Shown one piece after another: positions 7,978 to 15,273 of a DNA stretch of 15,384 bases. This DNA is from JANRIG01 sp033765235 (GTDB lineage Bacteria; Bacteroidota; Bacteroidia; Cytophagales; UBA9547). A model generated the notes under the pieces. That model was not told where the DNA came from. It searched no databases and saw only the letters and a program-made list of their open reading frames with translations. The position numbers and the translations under genes were made by a program. The stretch lies in assembly GCA_033765235.1 (NCBI GenBank), contig JANRIG010000025.1:1-15384 (forward strand), written 5' to 3'. Within the stretch, counting starts at the first letter, position 1, and every line of letters begins with the position of its first letter.

Positions 7978-9271
7978 CGCACTTTTAATAATCATATTGA
8001 TAAGTTTCAATGCATTCTTTGTGATAGCAGAGTTTTCGTTGGTACGTGTACGCTCATCTATTGTGGAGCTCAAAGTCAATGAAGGCATGAGGTCAGCCAA
8101 AATAGTACAAAACATACACAAAGACATGAATGCATATCTTTCGGCTACCCAGCTTGGCATTACACTATCCAGCCTAGCACTCGGGTGGATAGGTGAGGAG
8201 GCAGCGAGTGAGGTTATTTCCATGTTTTTAAATTCTATTGGGTTTCCGCCTACATCAGATATATCCATGGCGGTGACCATACCTGTGGCATTCTTTTTTA
8301 TCACATTCATACATATTATACTTGGCGAGCAGCTTCCTAAAACATTTGGCATACAATTTTCAGAAAAAGTATCTTTTGCGGTGGCATTTCCACTTCAGCT
8401 TTTTTACAACATTTTCAGACCACTGATATGGATACTAAACATAGCCTCCAGCTTACTCATTCGCACACTGGGAGGCAAGCCACTCAACATACATGAAGAG
8501 CACAGTGCTGAGGAGCTCAAGATGCTTTTGGCCAAAGGCAAGGAATCAGGAGTGATACAAAAAGATGAGCACGAAATGATAGAGAATGTATTCACCTTCA
8601 ATGAAATGACTGTGAAACAGGTAATGATACCCCGCACCAAATTGGTGGCTGTAGAAGCCAGCGCACCCGATGAGCAAATATTAGAACTGATTGAAGTTGA
8701 AGGCTTTTCAAGAATGCCTGTGTACAAAAATACCATAGATGATATAGTAGGTATCATAAGTGCCAAAGATGTACTCAAAATGGCAAGCAAAGGCGAAACT
8801 ATCATACTGAGCAATTATCTACGTCCGGCATATTTTATACCCCAAACCAAAAAAATAAGTGCACTGCTCAAAGATTTTCAAAAACGGAGGCTACACATGG
8901 CTGTAGTAATAGATGAGTTTGGAGGCACCGCCGGTATAGTGACCATAGAAGATGTAATAGAAGAGCTTGTGGGCGATATACACGATGAAGACGACGAAGT
9001 AGAAAAGCCAAAAATAGAACGTGAGACCGACACCGACTATATAGTAAATGGAGTGACCACAATAGCTGAGGTGAATGAAGTATTGCGCTACCCCTTGCCT
9101 GACAGTGATGAATATGAAACCATCAGTGGAATGATGAATCATATATTTGGCAAAATGCCCGAAGAAAAAGAAGAAAAAGAATTTGGAGGATATAGTTTTA
9201 CTATATTAAAAGTAAACAATAAGGTAGTAGAGAGTGTGCGCCTTCACGAACTGCTCAAAAAAGACGATTAG
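7967..9271 (+). CDS. CNNM/DUF21 membrane protein with CBS pair and CorC/HlyC domain (hemolysin family, possible divalent-cation transporter)
   Basis: A 434-residue inner-membrane protein. The N-terminal DUF21/CNNM region (about 1-190) has hydrophobic segments near 1-22, 57-77, 95-120 and 125-155. Two CBS domains follow (about 215-275, starting MTVKQVMIPRTKLV, and about 278-335). A CorC/HlyC transporter-associated domain (about 350-430) ends the protein. CBS domains of this family bind adenine nucleotides, and some relatives export Mg2+ or Co2+. The name hemolysin is historical. GldE, a gliding-motility protein, belongs to the same superfamily, but its usual neighbours are not here, so I do not use that name. 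The gene is transcribed divergently from holA, and its TAG lies three bases from the cysQ stop on the other strand. Confidence 0.9.
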   Translation: MIFDALLIIILISFNAFFVIAEFSLVRVRSSIVELKVNEGMRSAKIVQNIHKDMNAYLSATQLGITLSSLALGWIGEEAASEVISMFLNSIGFPPTSDISMAVTIPVAFFFITFIHIILGEQLPKTFGIQFSEKVSFAVAFPLQLFYNIFRPLIWILNIASSLLIRTLGGKPLNIHEEHSAEELKMLLAKGKESGVIQKDEHEMIENVFTFNEMTVKQVMIPRTKLVAVEASAPDEQILELIEVEGFSRMPVYKNTIDDIVGIISAKDVLKMASKGETIILSNYLRPAYFIPQTKKISALLKDFQKRRLHMAVVIDEFGGTAGIVTIEDVIEELVGDIHDEDDEVEKPKIERETDTDYIVNGVTTIAEVNEVLRYPLPDSDEYETISGMMNHIFGKMPEEKEEKEFGGYSFTILKVNNKVVESVRLHELLKKDD

Positions 9272-9274
9272 TTG

Positions 9275-10012
9275 CTAAAAACCATAGCAGCAAAAACTAC
9301 CATTCCGCAAGTCTGGTTTATTATAAGTCAACCCCTCTACGCTACCCCCTGCCCCTTGTACTATGCAATGTCCGGCTGCGGTGTCCCATTCCATAGTAGG
9401 TCCTTCACGGTAATATATATCTGCGGTACCATCTGCCACATAGCAAAACTTGAGTGAGCTTCCTGCATGAATATGAGTATTTATATCAAATTTGGACAAA
9501 AATATATGCTCAACCTCCGAAGCATGGCTGCTGCTGCCTATGGATGTAAGACTTTTAGATTTATTTGAAACCTTAATTAAGGTTTTTGTACCGTTTTTTA
9601 TTATGTAAGATTGGCCTCCTATGGCGTAGTAACATGTATCAAGCACAGGTATATGTATCACTCCTATGACAGGGGTACCGTTTTCTATTAATGAAATATT
9701 GACGGTAAATTGTCCGTTGCGTTTGATGTATTCTTTGGTGCCATCGAGTGGATCTATAAGCCAAAAAGTATGCCAATGCTTTCTTATTTCGTAGGGTGCA
9801 TGGCTTTGCTCTTCAGATATGATGGGTATGTGAGGGTATAGATTTTGCAACGCACTCACTATGATATGATTGGCAGCACTATCGGCATGTGTGACAGGGC
9901 TATGGTCGGGCTTTATATCAATATTATTAATAAATTTATCATCATTATATATATCTAATATGGCTTTTGAAGCCTGAGATGCTATTTGTATTATTTCATG
10001 AATATCGACCAT
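9275..10012 (-). CDS. cysQ: 3'(2'),5'-bisphosphate nucleotidase CysQ
   Basis: CysQ removes the 3' phosphate from adenosine 3',5'-bisphosphate, a by-product of sulfate assimilation and of 4'-phosphopantetheine or sulfo transfer, and so prevents its build-up. The 245 residues match the inositol monophosphatase-fold family: SPVTHAD (38-44), ISEE (65-68), the metal-binding DPLDGT (87-92, D87 and D90), and WDTAAGH (209-215, D210). All metal ligands are present. The start is ATG 10012. It lies 95 bases downstream of the membrane-protein gene on the same strand, with an AT-only hairpin in that gap. Its 3' end faces the CBS protein gene with three bases between stops. No sulfate-assimilation genes are nearby. 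Confidence 0.93.
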   Translation of the reverse strand: MVDIHEIIQIASQASKAILDIYNDDKFINNIDIKPDHSPVTHADSAANHIIVSALQNLYPHIPIISEEQSHAPYEIRKHWHTFWLIDPLDGTKEYIKRNGQFTVNISLIENGTPVIGVIHIPVLDTCYYAIGGQSYIIKNGTKTLIKVSNKSKSLTSIGSSSHASEVEHIFLSKFDINTHIHAGSSLKFCYVADGTADIYYREGPTMEWDTAAGHCIVQGAGGSVEGLTYNKPDLRNGSFCCYGF

Positions 10013-10061
10013 ATAGGTAGCTTGATTATTATTGGGTGAAAAAATTTAACAAATATTATCA

Positions 10062-10113
10062 AAATAATAATTATAAGATTGTGTAATAAAAAATGTGGCT
10101 ATAATTATTATTT
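10062..10113 (-). terminator. Perfect 14-bp AT-only inverted repeat at the end of the membrane-protein gene
   Basis: The arms 10062-10075 and 10100-10113 are exact reverse complements (14 bp, only A and T) around a 24-base loop. The outer arm covers the stop codon (10108-10110) of the minus-strand gene. Read in that direction, TTTT-containing sequence follows the stem. It may be a weak terminator or a 3'-end stabiliser between that gene and cysQ. Base bias makes long AT repeats easier to find by chance, but a 14-bp perfect match is still notable. Confidence 0.45.
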
Positions 10114-11436
10114 AATAGAGTAATATTTGGCTACAAATAGCATTCCCGCATATGGTATAAGCCAAATCAGCCGCTGAGAAAATCTGCCTACCAACTCTGC
10201 AAGTGTGCCGCATACCAATGCATTGCTTATGACAGTACAAGATATTAATATGATAAATGCAGTGCAGGTTTGGTCAACCCTTATTTTTAATACTTGAGTT
10301 ATATAAATCATGTATAATATACTCATTGACACTAATATAAATTCAGTAGTGCCTGTGAATGTTTCCAACGGTTTGAGCTTGTCATGATATTGCTTACTGT
10401 GTACATAAAATATTTTTTCATTGGGCAAATATGTGTCAAAATGCCAACTCATAATGTCACCTGACTGTTCATAATTAGAAAAATCTGCAAGCAATTTCAC
10501 AGTACCTGACAATCCTTTGAAAATGAACAAGCTCAGATATTTAGGTTGAGACAGTATATCATTGATGATATGGGTATAGGGCTCGCGTGAAAGTTCTACT
10601 GCTTGTGCGCTATAGTATCCATATTCTCTATGTGTAGGGCTGGTTGCAGAATTGTACATAAAGTCATTGAAAAGCAGGTAACCTTGATTGTATTTGCAAA
10701 GCAGGTTAGGTTTTATATCACAATTTTCGTCTAGATATTTTTTTAATATTCCCATGTCGCTAAGCTTAGCAAGGAGGTAAATATGTGAAACTTTGTTGAA
10801 GTATGGCTTTGAAAAAAATACAAAATGAGTAGTGATAGTAATGACAGCTGATAATATTGGCAATGAAACCAAAATCCATAAGTAGTATCTGGCTTGTTTG
10901 AGTTTATCATTTCTGAACATGTAAATAATATATAGCCCAAATGAACAAGCACACACAAATACAAAAGAGTTGTGAAATGATATAAAAATAATAACAAGAA
11001 TATATAATGCTGCCTTTATATATTTATTATAATTTCCATAAAATAGCAAAAATATACAGCACGGTATAAGCCCTGTATAGAGGTCCGGCATGATTTTGCC
11101 TGTATATTTTGTAAGCGATGTAAACAGTGCTAATACTATGATAATGAGATAGTACACTCCTGTAATATTTTTTTTGTTTAAAAACAAGGCTGCTGTGTGA
11201 TACAATATCACGGAGGTGAGCCAACATTGTGTGATAGCCACTATCCAAAAAGACTTATGCAAACTGCACAATGCCACAAATAGCCCATAGATAAATGAAT
11301 GTGCCCCTGTGTCATGGTCAAAGTATCTGCCATAATGATAATACCCAAAGCTGTCGCCTATAAAAAGTAATGGGTAGCCATTAAAAAATGCGTAAAATAG
11401 AAGAATACATGTAGAAATTGTGTATCTGATAATCAT
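10108..11436 (-). CDS. Multi-pass membrane protein of unknown function, GT-C glycosyltransferase-like layout
   Basis: I do not recognise a named family. The 442 residues form about ten hydrophobic segments. A first segment (1-26) is followed by an acidic loop (GDS, 27-29; FDHD, 39-42), more segments up to about 207, a long hydrophilic region (about 210-365), and three or four terminal segments. The acidic loop right after the first membrane helix, MPDLY in a later loop (116-120) and a terminal ELVGRFSQRLIW (414-425) recall lipid-linked-sugar (GT-C) transferases. That is inference only, and no catalytic residue is proven. The start is ATG 11436. The gene lies 39 bases after dapF and 95 before cysQ on the same strand. 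It is the one accessory-looking gene in a housekeeping set. Confidence 0.75.
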   Translation of the reverse strand: MIIRYTISTCILLFYAFFNGYPLLFIGDSFGYYHYGRYFDHDTGAHSFIYGLFVALCSLHKSFWIVAITQCWLTSVILYHTAALFLNKKNITGVYYLIIIVLALFTSLTKYTGKIMPDLYTGLIPCCIFLLFYGNYNKYIKAALYILVIIFISFHNSFVFVCACSFGLYIIYMFRNDKLKQARYYLWILVSLPILSAVITITTHFVFFSKPYFNKVSHIYLLAKLSDMGILKKYLDENCDIKPNLLCKYNQGYLLFNDFMYNSATSPTHREYGYYSAQAVELSREPYTHIINDILSQPKYLSLFIFKGLSGTVKLLADFSNYEQSGDIMSWHFDTYLPNEKIFYVHSKQYHDKLKPLETFTGTTEFILVSMSILYMIYITQVLKIRVDQTCTAFIILISCTVISNALVCGTLAELVGRFSQRLIWLIPYAGMLFVAKYYSIK

Positions 11437-11475
11437 ATTATGATAAAATGGGTGGGGTGTAATGTAAAAAAATTA

Positions 11476-12252
11476 TCAATCCATATACACCTTGCCTTTG
11501 AATACCATTTGGGCAGGGCCTATAAGGTATACATTTTCGTAGGAGTTTACTATTCGTTCAAAAGATATTTTCAAGTTTCCGCCCAGTGTTTTTATTTTTA
11601 TGGGGCTGTTCAGTCCTCTGAGGTTGGCCGCCAATGCCGCAGCGGCAACACCTGTGCCACATGAGAGTGTTTCATTTTCTACCCCACGCTCATAGGTACG
11701 CACAAATATTTCATCATTTTCTATAAGCTCTACAAAATTAACATTGATACCCTCGGCTTTATATTTGTCGCTATATCTCACAGCTTTGCCTTGAGTATAT
11801 ACATCAAAGTCTTTGAGGTTGGTTACAAATTTTACATAGTGAGGGGAGCCTGTATTGAGGATATAAGCATCTTTATCTTCTTCAATTTTGACTATATCAT
11901 TCATTTTGAGATATACAATGTCTTCTTCTATATGTGCTTCATGCACTCCATCTGTAGCTTTGAAAGTACATTTTTCTCCAATTATTCCCAAAAATTGTGC
12001 AAACATGACAATACAGCGCCCACCGTTGCCACACATAGAACTTTCGCGCCCGTCGCTATTGAAATATACCATCCTGAAATCATATTTTTTATGATTTTGT
12101 AGCAATATGAGTCCATCGGCACCTATACCAAAGCGTCGGTCACATATTTTTCTTATAAGTTCAGTATCTGCAAGATTAAAATTTTCGTCTCTGTCGTCTA
12201 TCATCACAAAATCGTTGCCTGTGCCTTGATACTTGCAAAATTTTATTTTCAT
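11476..12252 (-). CDS. dapF: Diaminopimelate epimerase
   Basis: DapF converts LL- to meso-diaminopimelate, the last precursor before lysine and the cross-linking residue of Gram-negative peptidoglycan. The enzyme is cofactor-free and uses two cysteines as acid and base. Both are present in their motifs: C74 in MCGNGGR (73-79) and C198 in LSCGTG (196-201). The N-terminus has the family signature GTGNDF (10-15). At 258 residues the length is normal. The start is ATG 12252. It leads a minus-strand run with the membrane protein (39-base gap) and cysQ. A palindrome lies 15 bases upstream and a -7-like element about 105 bases upstream, so the leader would be about 100 bases long. I see no lysine riboswitch in it. 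Confidence 0.97.
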   Translation of the reverse strand: MKIKFCKYQGTGNDFVMIDDRDENFNLADTELIRKICDRRFGIGADGLILLQNHKKYDFRMVYFNSDGRESSMCGNGGRCIVMFAQFLGIIGEKCTFKATDGVHEAHIEEDIVYLKMNDIVKIEEDKDAYILNTGSPHYVKFVTNLKDFDVYTQGKAVRYSDKYKAEGINVNFVELIENDEIFVRTYERGVENETLSCGTGVAAAALAANLRGLNSPIKIKTLGGNLKISFERIVNSYENVYLIGPAQMVFKGKVYMD

Positions 12253-12266
12253 AGACTGGATATATT

Positions 12267-12283
12267 ATACTGTATATCAGTAT
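12267..12283. promoter_or_regulatory. Palindrome just upstream of dapF, possible operator
   Basis: ATACTG-TATAT-CAGTAT is a perfect palindrome with 6-bp arms and a 5-base centre, placed 15 bases before the dapF ATG. The CTG/CAG half-sites recall the E. coli LexA box, but the spacing is 5 rather than 10, so that identity is not claimed. It could be an operator or a small hairpin controlling dapF. Confidence 0.35.
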
Positions 12284-12356
12284 GTTACATAATTATGGTT
12301 TATTTGATTTGGAATAATATAAGCACACATCACTGATAATATCGTAATTATACATA

Positions 12357-12364
12357 CAAAATTA
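12357..12364 (-). promoter_or_regulatory. Possible -7 promoter element for dapF
   Basis: On the minus strand this reads TAATTTTG, an exact fit to TAnnTTTG. No good -33 TTTG is seen at normal spacing. Transcription would start near 12350, leaving a leader of about 100 bases before dapF that contains the 12267-12283 palindrome. Confidence 0.3.
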
Positions 12365-12379
12365 TAATAATAAAAGATA

Positions 12380-12397
12380 TTTGATAAAATTATCAAA
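12380..12397. promoter_or_regulatory. Palindrome upstream of sod, possible operator
   Basis: TTTGATAA and TTATCAAA form a perfect 8-bp-arm palindrome with a 2-base centre, 65 bases before the sod ATG. The TTGAT/ATCAA halves look like an FNR-type site, but the gap is 6 rather than 4 bases, so a classical FNR site is not supported. It lies between the divergent dapF and sod genes and could act on either. Confidence 0.35.
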
Positions 12398-12462
12398 ATA
12401 ATGTTTTTATTTATGAAAAAAAATAATATAAAATTACCATTGAATATTAATCTGAATATTAC

Positions 12463-13173
12463 ATGAATAAGAGACAATTTATAAAACATGCAAGTACCCT
12501 TGCAGGTGCAGCCATGCTTATGCCCTACAGCCATGAAGCTGTGGGACAAACCTCCCCTACCCCACCTCATTCATTGCCTGCACTAGGCTATGCCTACGAC
12601 GCTTTGGAGCCATATATTGACAAAGCCACTATGGAAATACACCATGGCAAGCACCATTCTGCCTATGTAAATAATCTTAACAAGGCTGTAACAGGCACTG
12701 AATATCAAGACGCTGCACTGACAAAATTATTTGCAAATATAAAGACACTGCCCGCAGCTGTGCGCAACAATGCCGGCGGGCACTGGAACCACAGCCTGTT
12801 TTGGACATTGCTCCAAAAAAATGATGGCACAATACCCGCCAATCTCAAAGCCAAATTAGAAGAAAAATACATGAGTATTGAAAAATTCAAAGATGAATTT
12901 GCCAAAGCAGCCATAGGTCTGTTTGGCTCAGGCTGGGTATGGCTCATGGCAGATGCTGACAAAAAATTGACGATAACCACCACTTCCAATCAAGACAACC
13001 CGCTTATGGATTTGCCCAATGTGATGCCCGGCAAGCCTATTCTGGCACTCGATGTATGGGAGCATGCTTATTACCTCAAATATCAAAACAAGCGTGCAGA
13101 CTATGTGAGTGCCTTTTGGAATGTGGTGAACTGGGCTCAGGTGAGCAAGTTGTATGATGAAGTGCAAAAATGA
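12463..13173 (+). CDS. Superoxide dismutase, Mn-type (Fe/Mn family), with N-terminal export signal
   Basis: The enzyme dismutates superoxide to oxygen and hydrogen peroxide. The metal ligands are all present: H60, H110 (WNH), D197 and H201 (DVWEHAYY). GGHWNH (105-110) and NQDNP (176-180) are of the manganese type; Fe enzymes usually have AAQ-WNH at the first site. Metal use cannot be settled from sequence, and cambialistic behaviour is possible. The catalytic domain starts near residue 38. Before it is an export-type leader: NKRQFIK, a mild hydrophobic stretch (11-20) and a possible cleavage after G28. This resembles a Tat signal with KR in place of RR, so a periplasmic or surface enzyme is likely. 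The start is ATG 12463. A direct repeat TGAATATTA (12441-12449, 12453-12461) abuts it. The gene ends two bases from the ABC-F stop. Confidence 0.93.
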   Translation: MNKRQFIKHASTLAGAAMLMPYSHEAVGQTSPTPPHSLPALGYAYDALEPYIDKATMEIHHGKHHSAYVNNLNKAVTGTEYQDAALTKLFANIKTLPAAVRNNAGGHWNHSLFWTLLQKNDGTIPANLKAKLEEKYMSIEKFKDEFAKAAIGLFGSGWVWLMADADKKLTITTTSNQDNPLMDLPNVMPGKPILALDVWEHAYYLKYQNKRADYVSAFWNVVNWAQVSKLYDEVQK

Positions 13174-13175
13174 GG

Positions 13176-15053
13176 TTATTGCAACTCTGCCAGCTCCAAC
13201 CAGCGGTGAGAAATAATTTCCAGGTTTTTTTCAATGTTTGATATTTTGTCTGCAGTGTGTTTCATTTCCTCATGGGTGAGCCCTGATTGCAGTTTGAGTA
13301 TGAGTTCTTGTTTTTGGACTTCTAAGTTGGCTATGTCTTTCTCTATTTTTTCAATTTCGCGTTGCTCATTGTAGGATAGTTTTCTTTTTTCGGTCGGTAT
13401 ATCTTTGATATTAAGAGGTTTGTCCTCTGGTATTTCTAAGATGGAGGCATTTTTAGTTTCTACACCAGCTTTTTTTGAGTCACGGTATTGGGTATAGTTT
13501 CCCGGAAAGTCTTTGATGGGTTTGCCTTGCTCAAATATAAAAAGATGGTCCACTAATCTGTCCATAAAATACCTATCGTGAGATATGATAATAAGAGAGC
13601 CCTGAAAGTGTGCCAAAAACTCTTCGAGCACTTGCAAAGTAGGAATATCGAGGTCGTTGGTAGGCTCATCAAGAATGATAAAATTAGGGTTGGTAATGAG
13701 AATTTTGAGCAGTTGCAATCTCCGTTTTTCGCCTCCGCTAAGGGCAGAGTAATATTTGTACTGCTCCGAAGGAGGAAATAAAAACCGTGCCATAAATTGT
13801 GATACTGAGAGCCTTGAACCATCTGAAAGGGCTATATATTCGGCTATTTCTTTCACTATGTCTATGATGCGCTTGTCATCTTTGAGGTGCTCATCATCTT
13901 CTTGCTTAAAGTAGCCTACCACAGATGTTTGACCCCATAGCACTTCGCCTGCATCTTGCTTTACACGTCCGGCCAATATCTCTATGAGGGTAGTTTTGCC
14001 GGTGCCGTTTTTACCTATTATACCTGTTTTTTCCCCTTTTTTGAATATATATGAAAATCCTTCAAAAAGTATGGTGTTGCCGTAAGATTTTGCCAATTTT
14101 CTCACTTCCAGTATATTACCCCCTTGACGTGTGGTTTTCACATCTAGCACTACTTTGGTATTTTCTATTTTTTGTGAGGCTTTGGCTTTGGTATCTTCAA
14201 ATGCATCAAGCCTGTATTTGGCTTTGGTACCACGAGCTTTTGGCTGCCTGCGTACCCAATCCAGCTCGCGCCTCATGAGGTTTTGTGCTTTGTCTATCTC
14301 TGCCTCTTTTATCTCGGTGGCCATTGCTTTTTTTTCGAGATAATATTCATATCCACCCTTGAAGGTACTCAAACTGCCATTGTCTATTTCTATAATTTGG
14401 TCGGTGAGGTTGTCGAGAAAGTAGCGGTCGTGGGTGACTAAGAGTATGGTGGAGAAATGTTCGTTTAAGAAATTTTCGAGCCACTCTACCATTTCAAGGT
14501 CAAGATGGTTGGTAGGCTCATCCAGTATGATTACATCGGGCTTGTTAATAAAAAGTTGTGCCAATGCTACTTTTTTGCGTTGCCCACCCGATAGTACTCC
14601 GGTATATCTTTGGATAAATTCACCTATTCCCAGCCTACTTATTATTTCTTTTATCATGTTGTCAAACTCCCAGGCTCCAAGCCTATTCATATTTTCGATG
14701 CAATCGTGAAAGTATTGGCTTTCGGTATCGCCGTCTTGAAGGGCATTTTCGTAGTTTTTGATAGCAGTGATGATTTCATTGTTTGAAGTATATAGGTTGT
14801 CGAATACTGTTTTTGTATCATCAAATATTGGATTTTGTCCTAAGTAGCCCACTGTCACCCCTTTGCGCATGGACATGTTGCCCTCATCGGCAGGGTGTAT
14901 GCCGGCAAGTATTTTGAGAAATGTGGATTTGCCACAGCCGTTTTTGCCTATGACACCTATTTTTTGGCCTTGGTTTATGCCAAAATATATGTTGCGAAAC
15001 AGCCATTTGTCGCCATATATTTTTCCTAAGTTTTCGGCAGAAAGTAAATTCAC
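13176..15053 (-). CDS. ABC-F family ATPase (Uup-like) with C-terminal coiled-coil domain
   Basis: ABC-F proteins are soluble twin-ATPase proteins without membrane domains that act at the ribosome or on DNA. With the GTG at 15053 the product has 625 residues. The first cassette has Walker A GKNGCGKS (36-43), LSGGQ (154-158), ILDEPTNHLD (176-185) and the H-loop THD (207-209). A basic linker (about 240-305) follows, then the second cassette with GKNGTGKT (347-354), LSGGE (438-442), ILDEPTNDLD (460-469) and SHD (491-493). A Lys/Glu-rich coiled coil (about 555-625) is the ABC-F C-terminal domain found in Uup. The frame extends to another GTG at 15095, but the family N-terminus begins VNLLSAENL, and a -7 element lies between the two GTGs. 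Antibiotic resistance is not implied. Confidence 0.92.
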   Translation of the reverse strand: MNLLSAENLGKIYGDKWLFRNIYFGINQGQKIGVIGKNGCGKSTFLKILAGIHPADEGNMSMRKGVTVGYLGQNPIFDDTKTVFDNLYTSNNEIITAIKNYENALQDGDTESQYFHDCIENMNRLGAWEFDNMIKEIISRLGIGEFIQRYTGVLSGGQRKKVALAQLFINKPDVIILDEPTNHLDLEMVEWLENFLNEHFSTILLVTHDRYFLDNLTDQIIEIDNGSLSTFKGGYEYYLEKKAMATEIKEAEIDKAQNLMRRELDWVRRQPKARGTKAKYRLDAFEDTKAKASQKIENTKVVLDVKTTRQGGNILEVRKLAKSYGNTILFEGFSYIFKKGEKTGIIGKNGTGKTTLIEILAGRVKQDAGEVLWGQTSVVGYFKQEDDEHLKDDKRIIDIVKEIAEYIALSDGSRLSVSQFMARFLFPPSEQYKYYSALSGGEKRRLQLLKILITNPNFIILDEPTNDLDIPTLQVLEEFLAHFQGSLIIISHDRYFMDRLVDHLFIFEQGKPIKDFPGNYTQYRDSKKAGVETKNASILEIPEDKPLNIKDIPTEKRKLSYNEQREIEKIEKDIANLEVQKQELILKLQSGLTHEEMKHTADKISNIEKNLEIISHRWLELAELQ

Positions 15054-15083
15054 AAAAACAGATTGAGTATAAATTTGGGAGTG

Positions 15084-15091
15084 CAAATATA
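15084..15091 (-). promoter_or_regulatory. Probable -7 promoter element for the ABC-F gene
   Basis: On the minus strand this reads TATATTTG, an exact match to TAnnTTTG. Transcription would begin near 15078, 25 bases before GTG 15053 and after GTG 15095, which supports the shorter protein. A matching -33 TTTG at normal spacing is not seen. Confidence 0.45.
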
Positions 15092-15273
15092 CCACAATTT
15101 ATTTACTGAGCCGTGTTATAAATTTTTGTATATTGATTATTAAGAAAAACCGATTTATACTTCAATCTTCCATTTATAATTTGAATTTTACCCTCACTCT
15201 ATGATTACCAGCCTCTTTACTTCTTGTCATTTTTTACTTGATTAAAATGTAAACGCAAATACGATAATAATAT

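Noticed and set aside
7967..9271. Naming the gene gldE (gliding motility)
   Set aside because: GldE shares the domain layout, but so do many other family members. The usual neighbours (ssb, mutY, gldD) are absent.
12253..12350. Lysine riboswitch in the dapF leader
   Set aside because: The leader is too short and AT-rich and has only one small palindrome. No multi-stem aptamer is visible.
12380..12397. FNR/CRP site upstream of sod
   Set aside because: The half-sites look right, but the spacing is two bases too long for the TTGAT-N4-ATCAA rule. Kept only as an unnamed palindrome.
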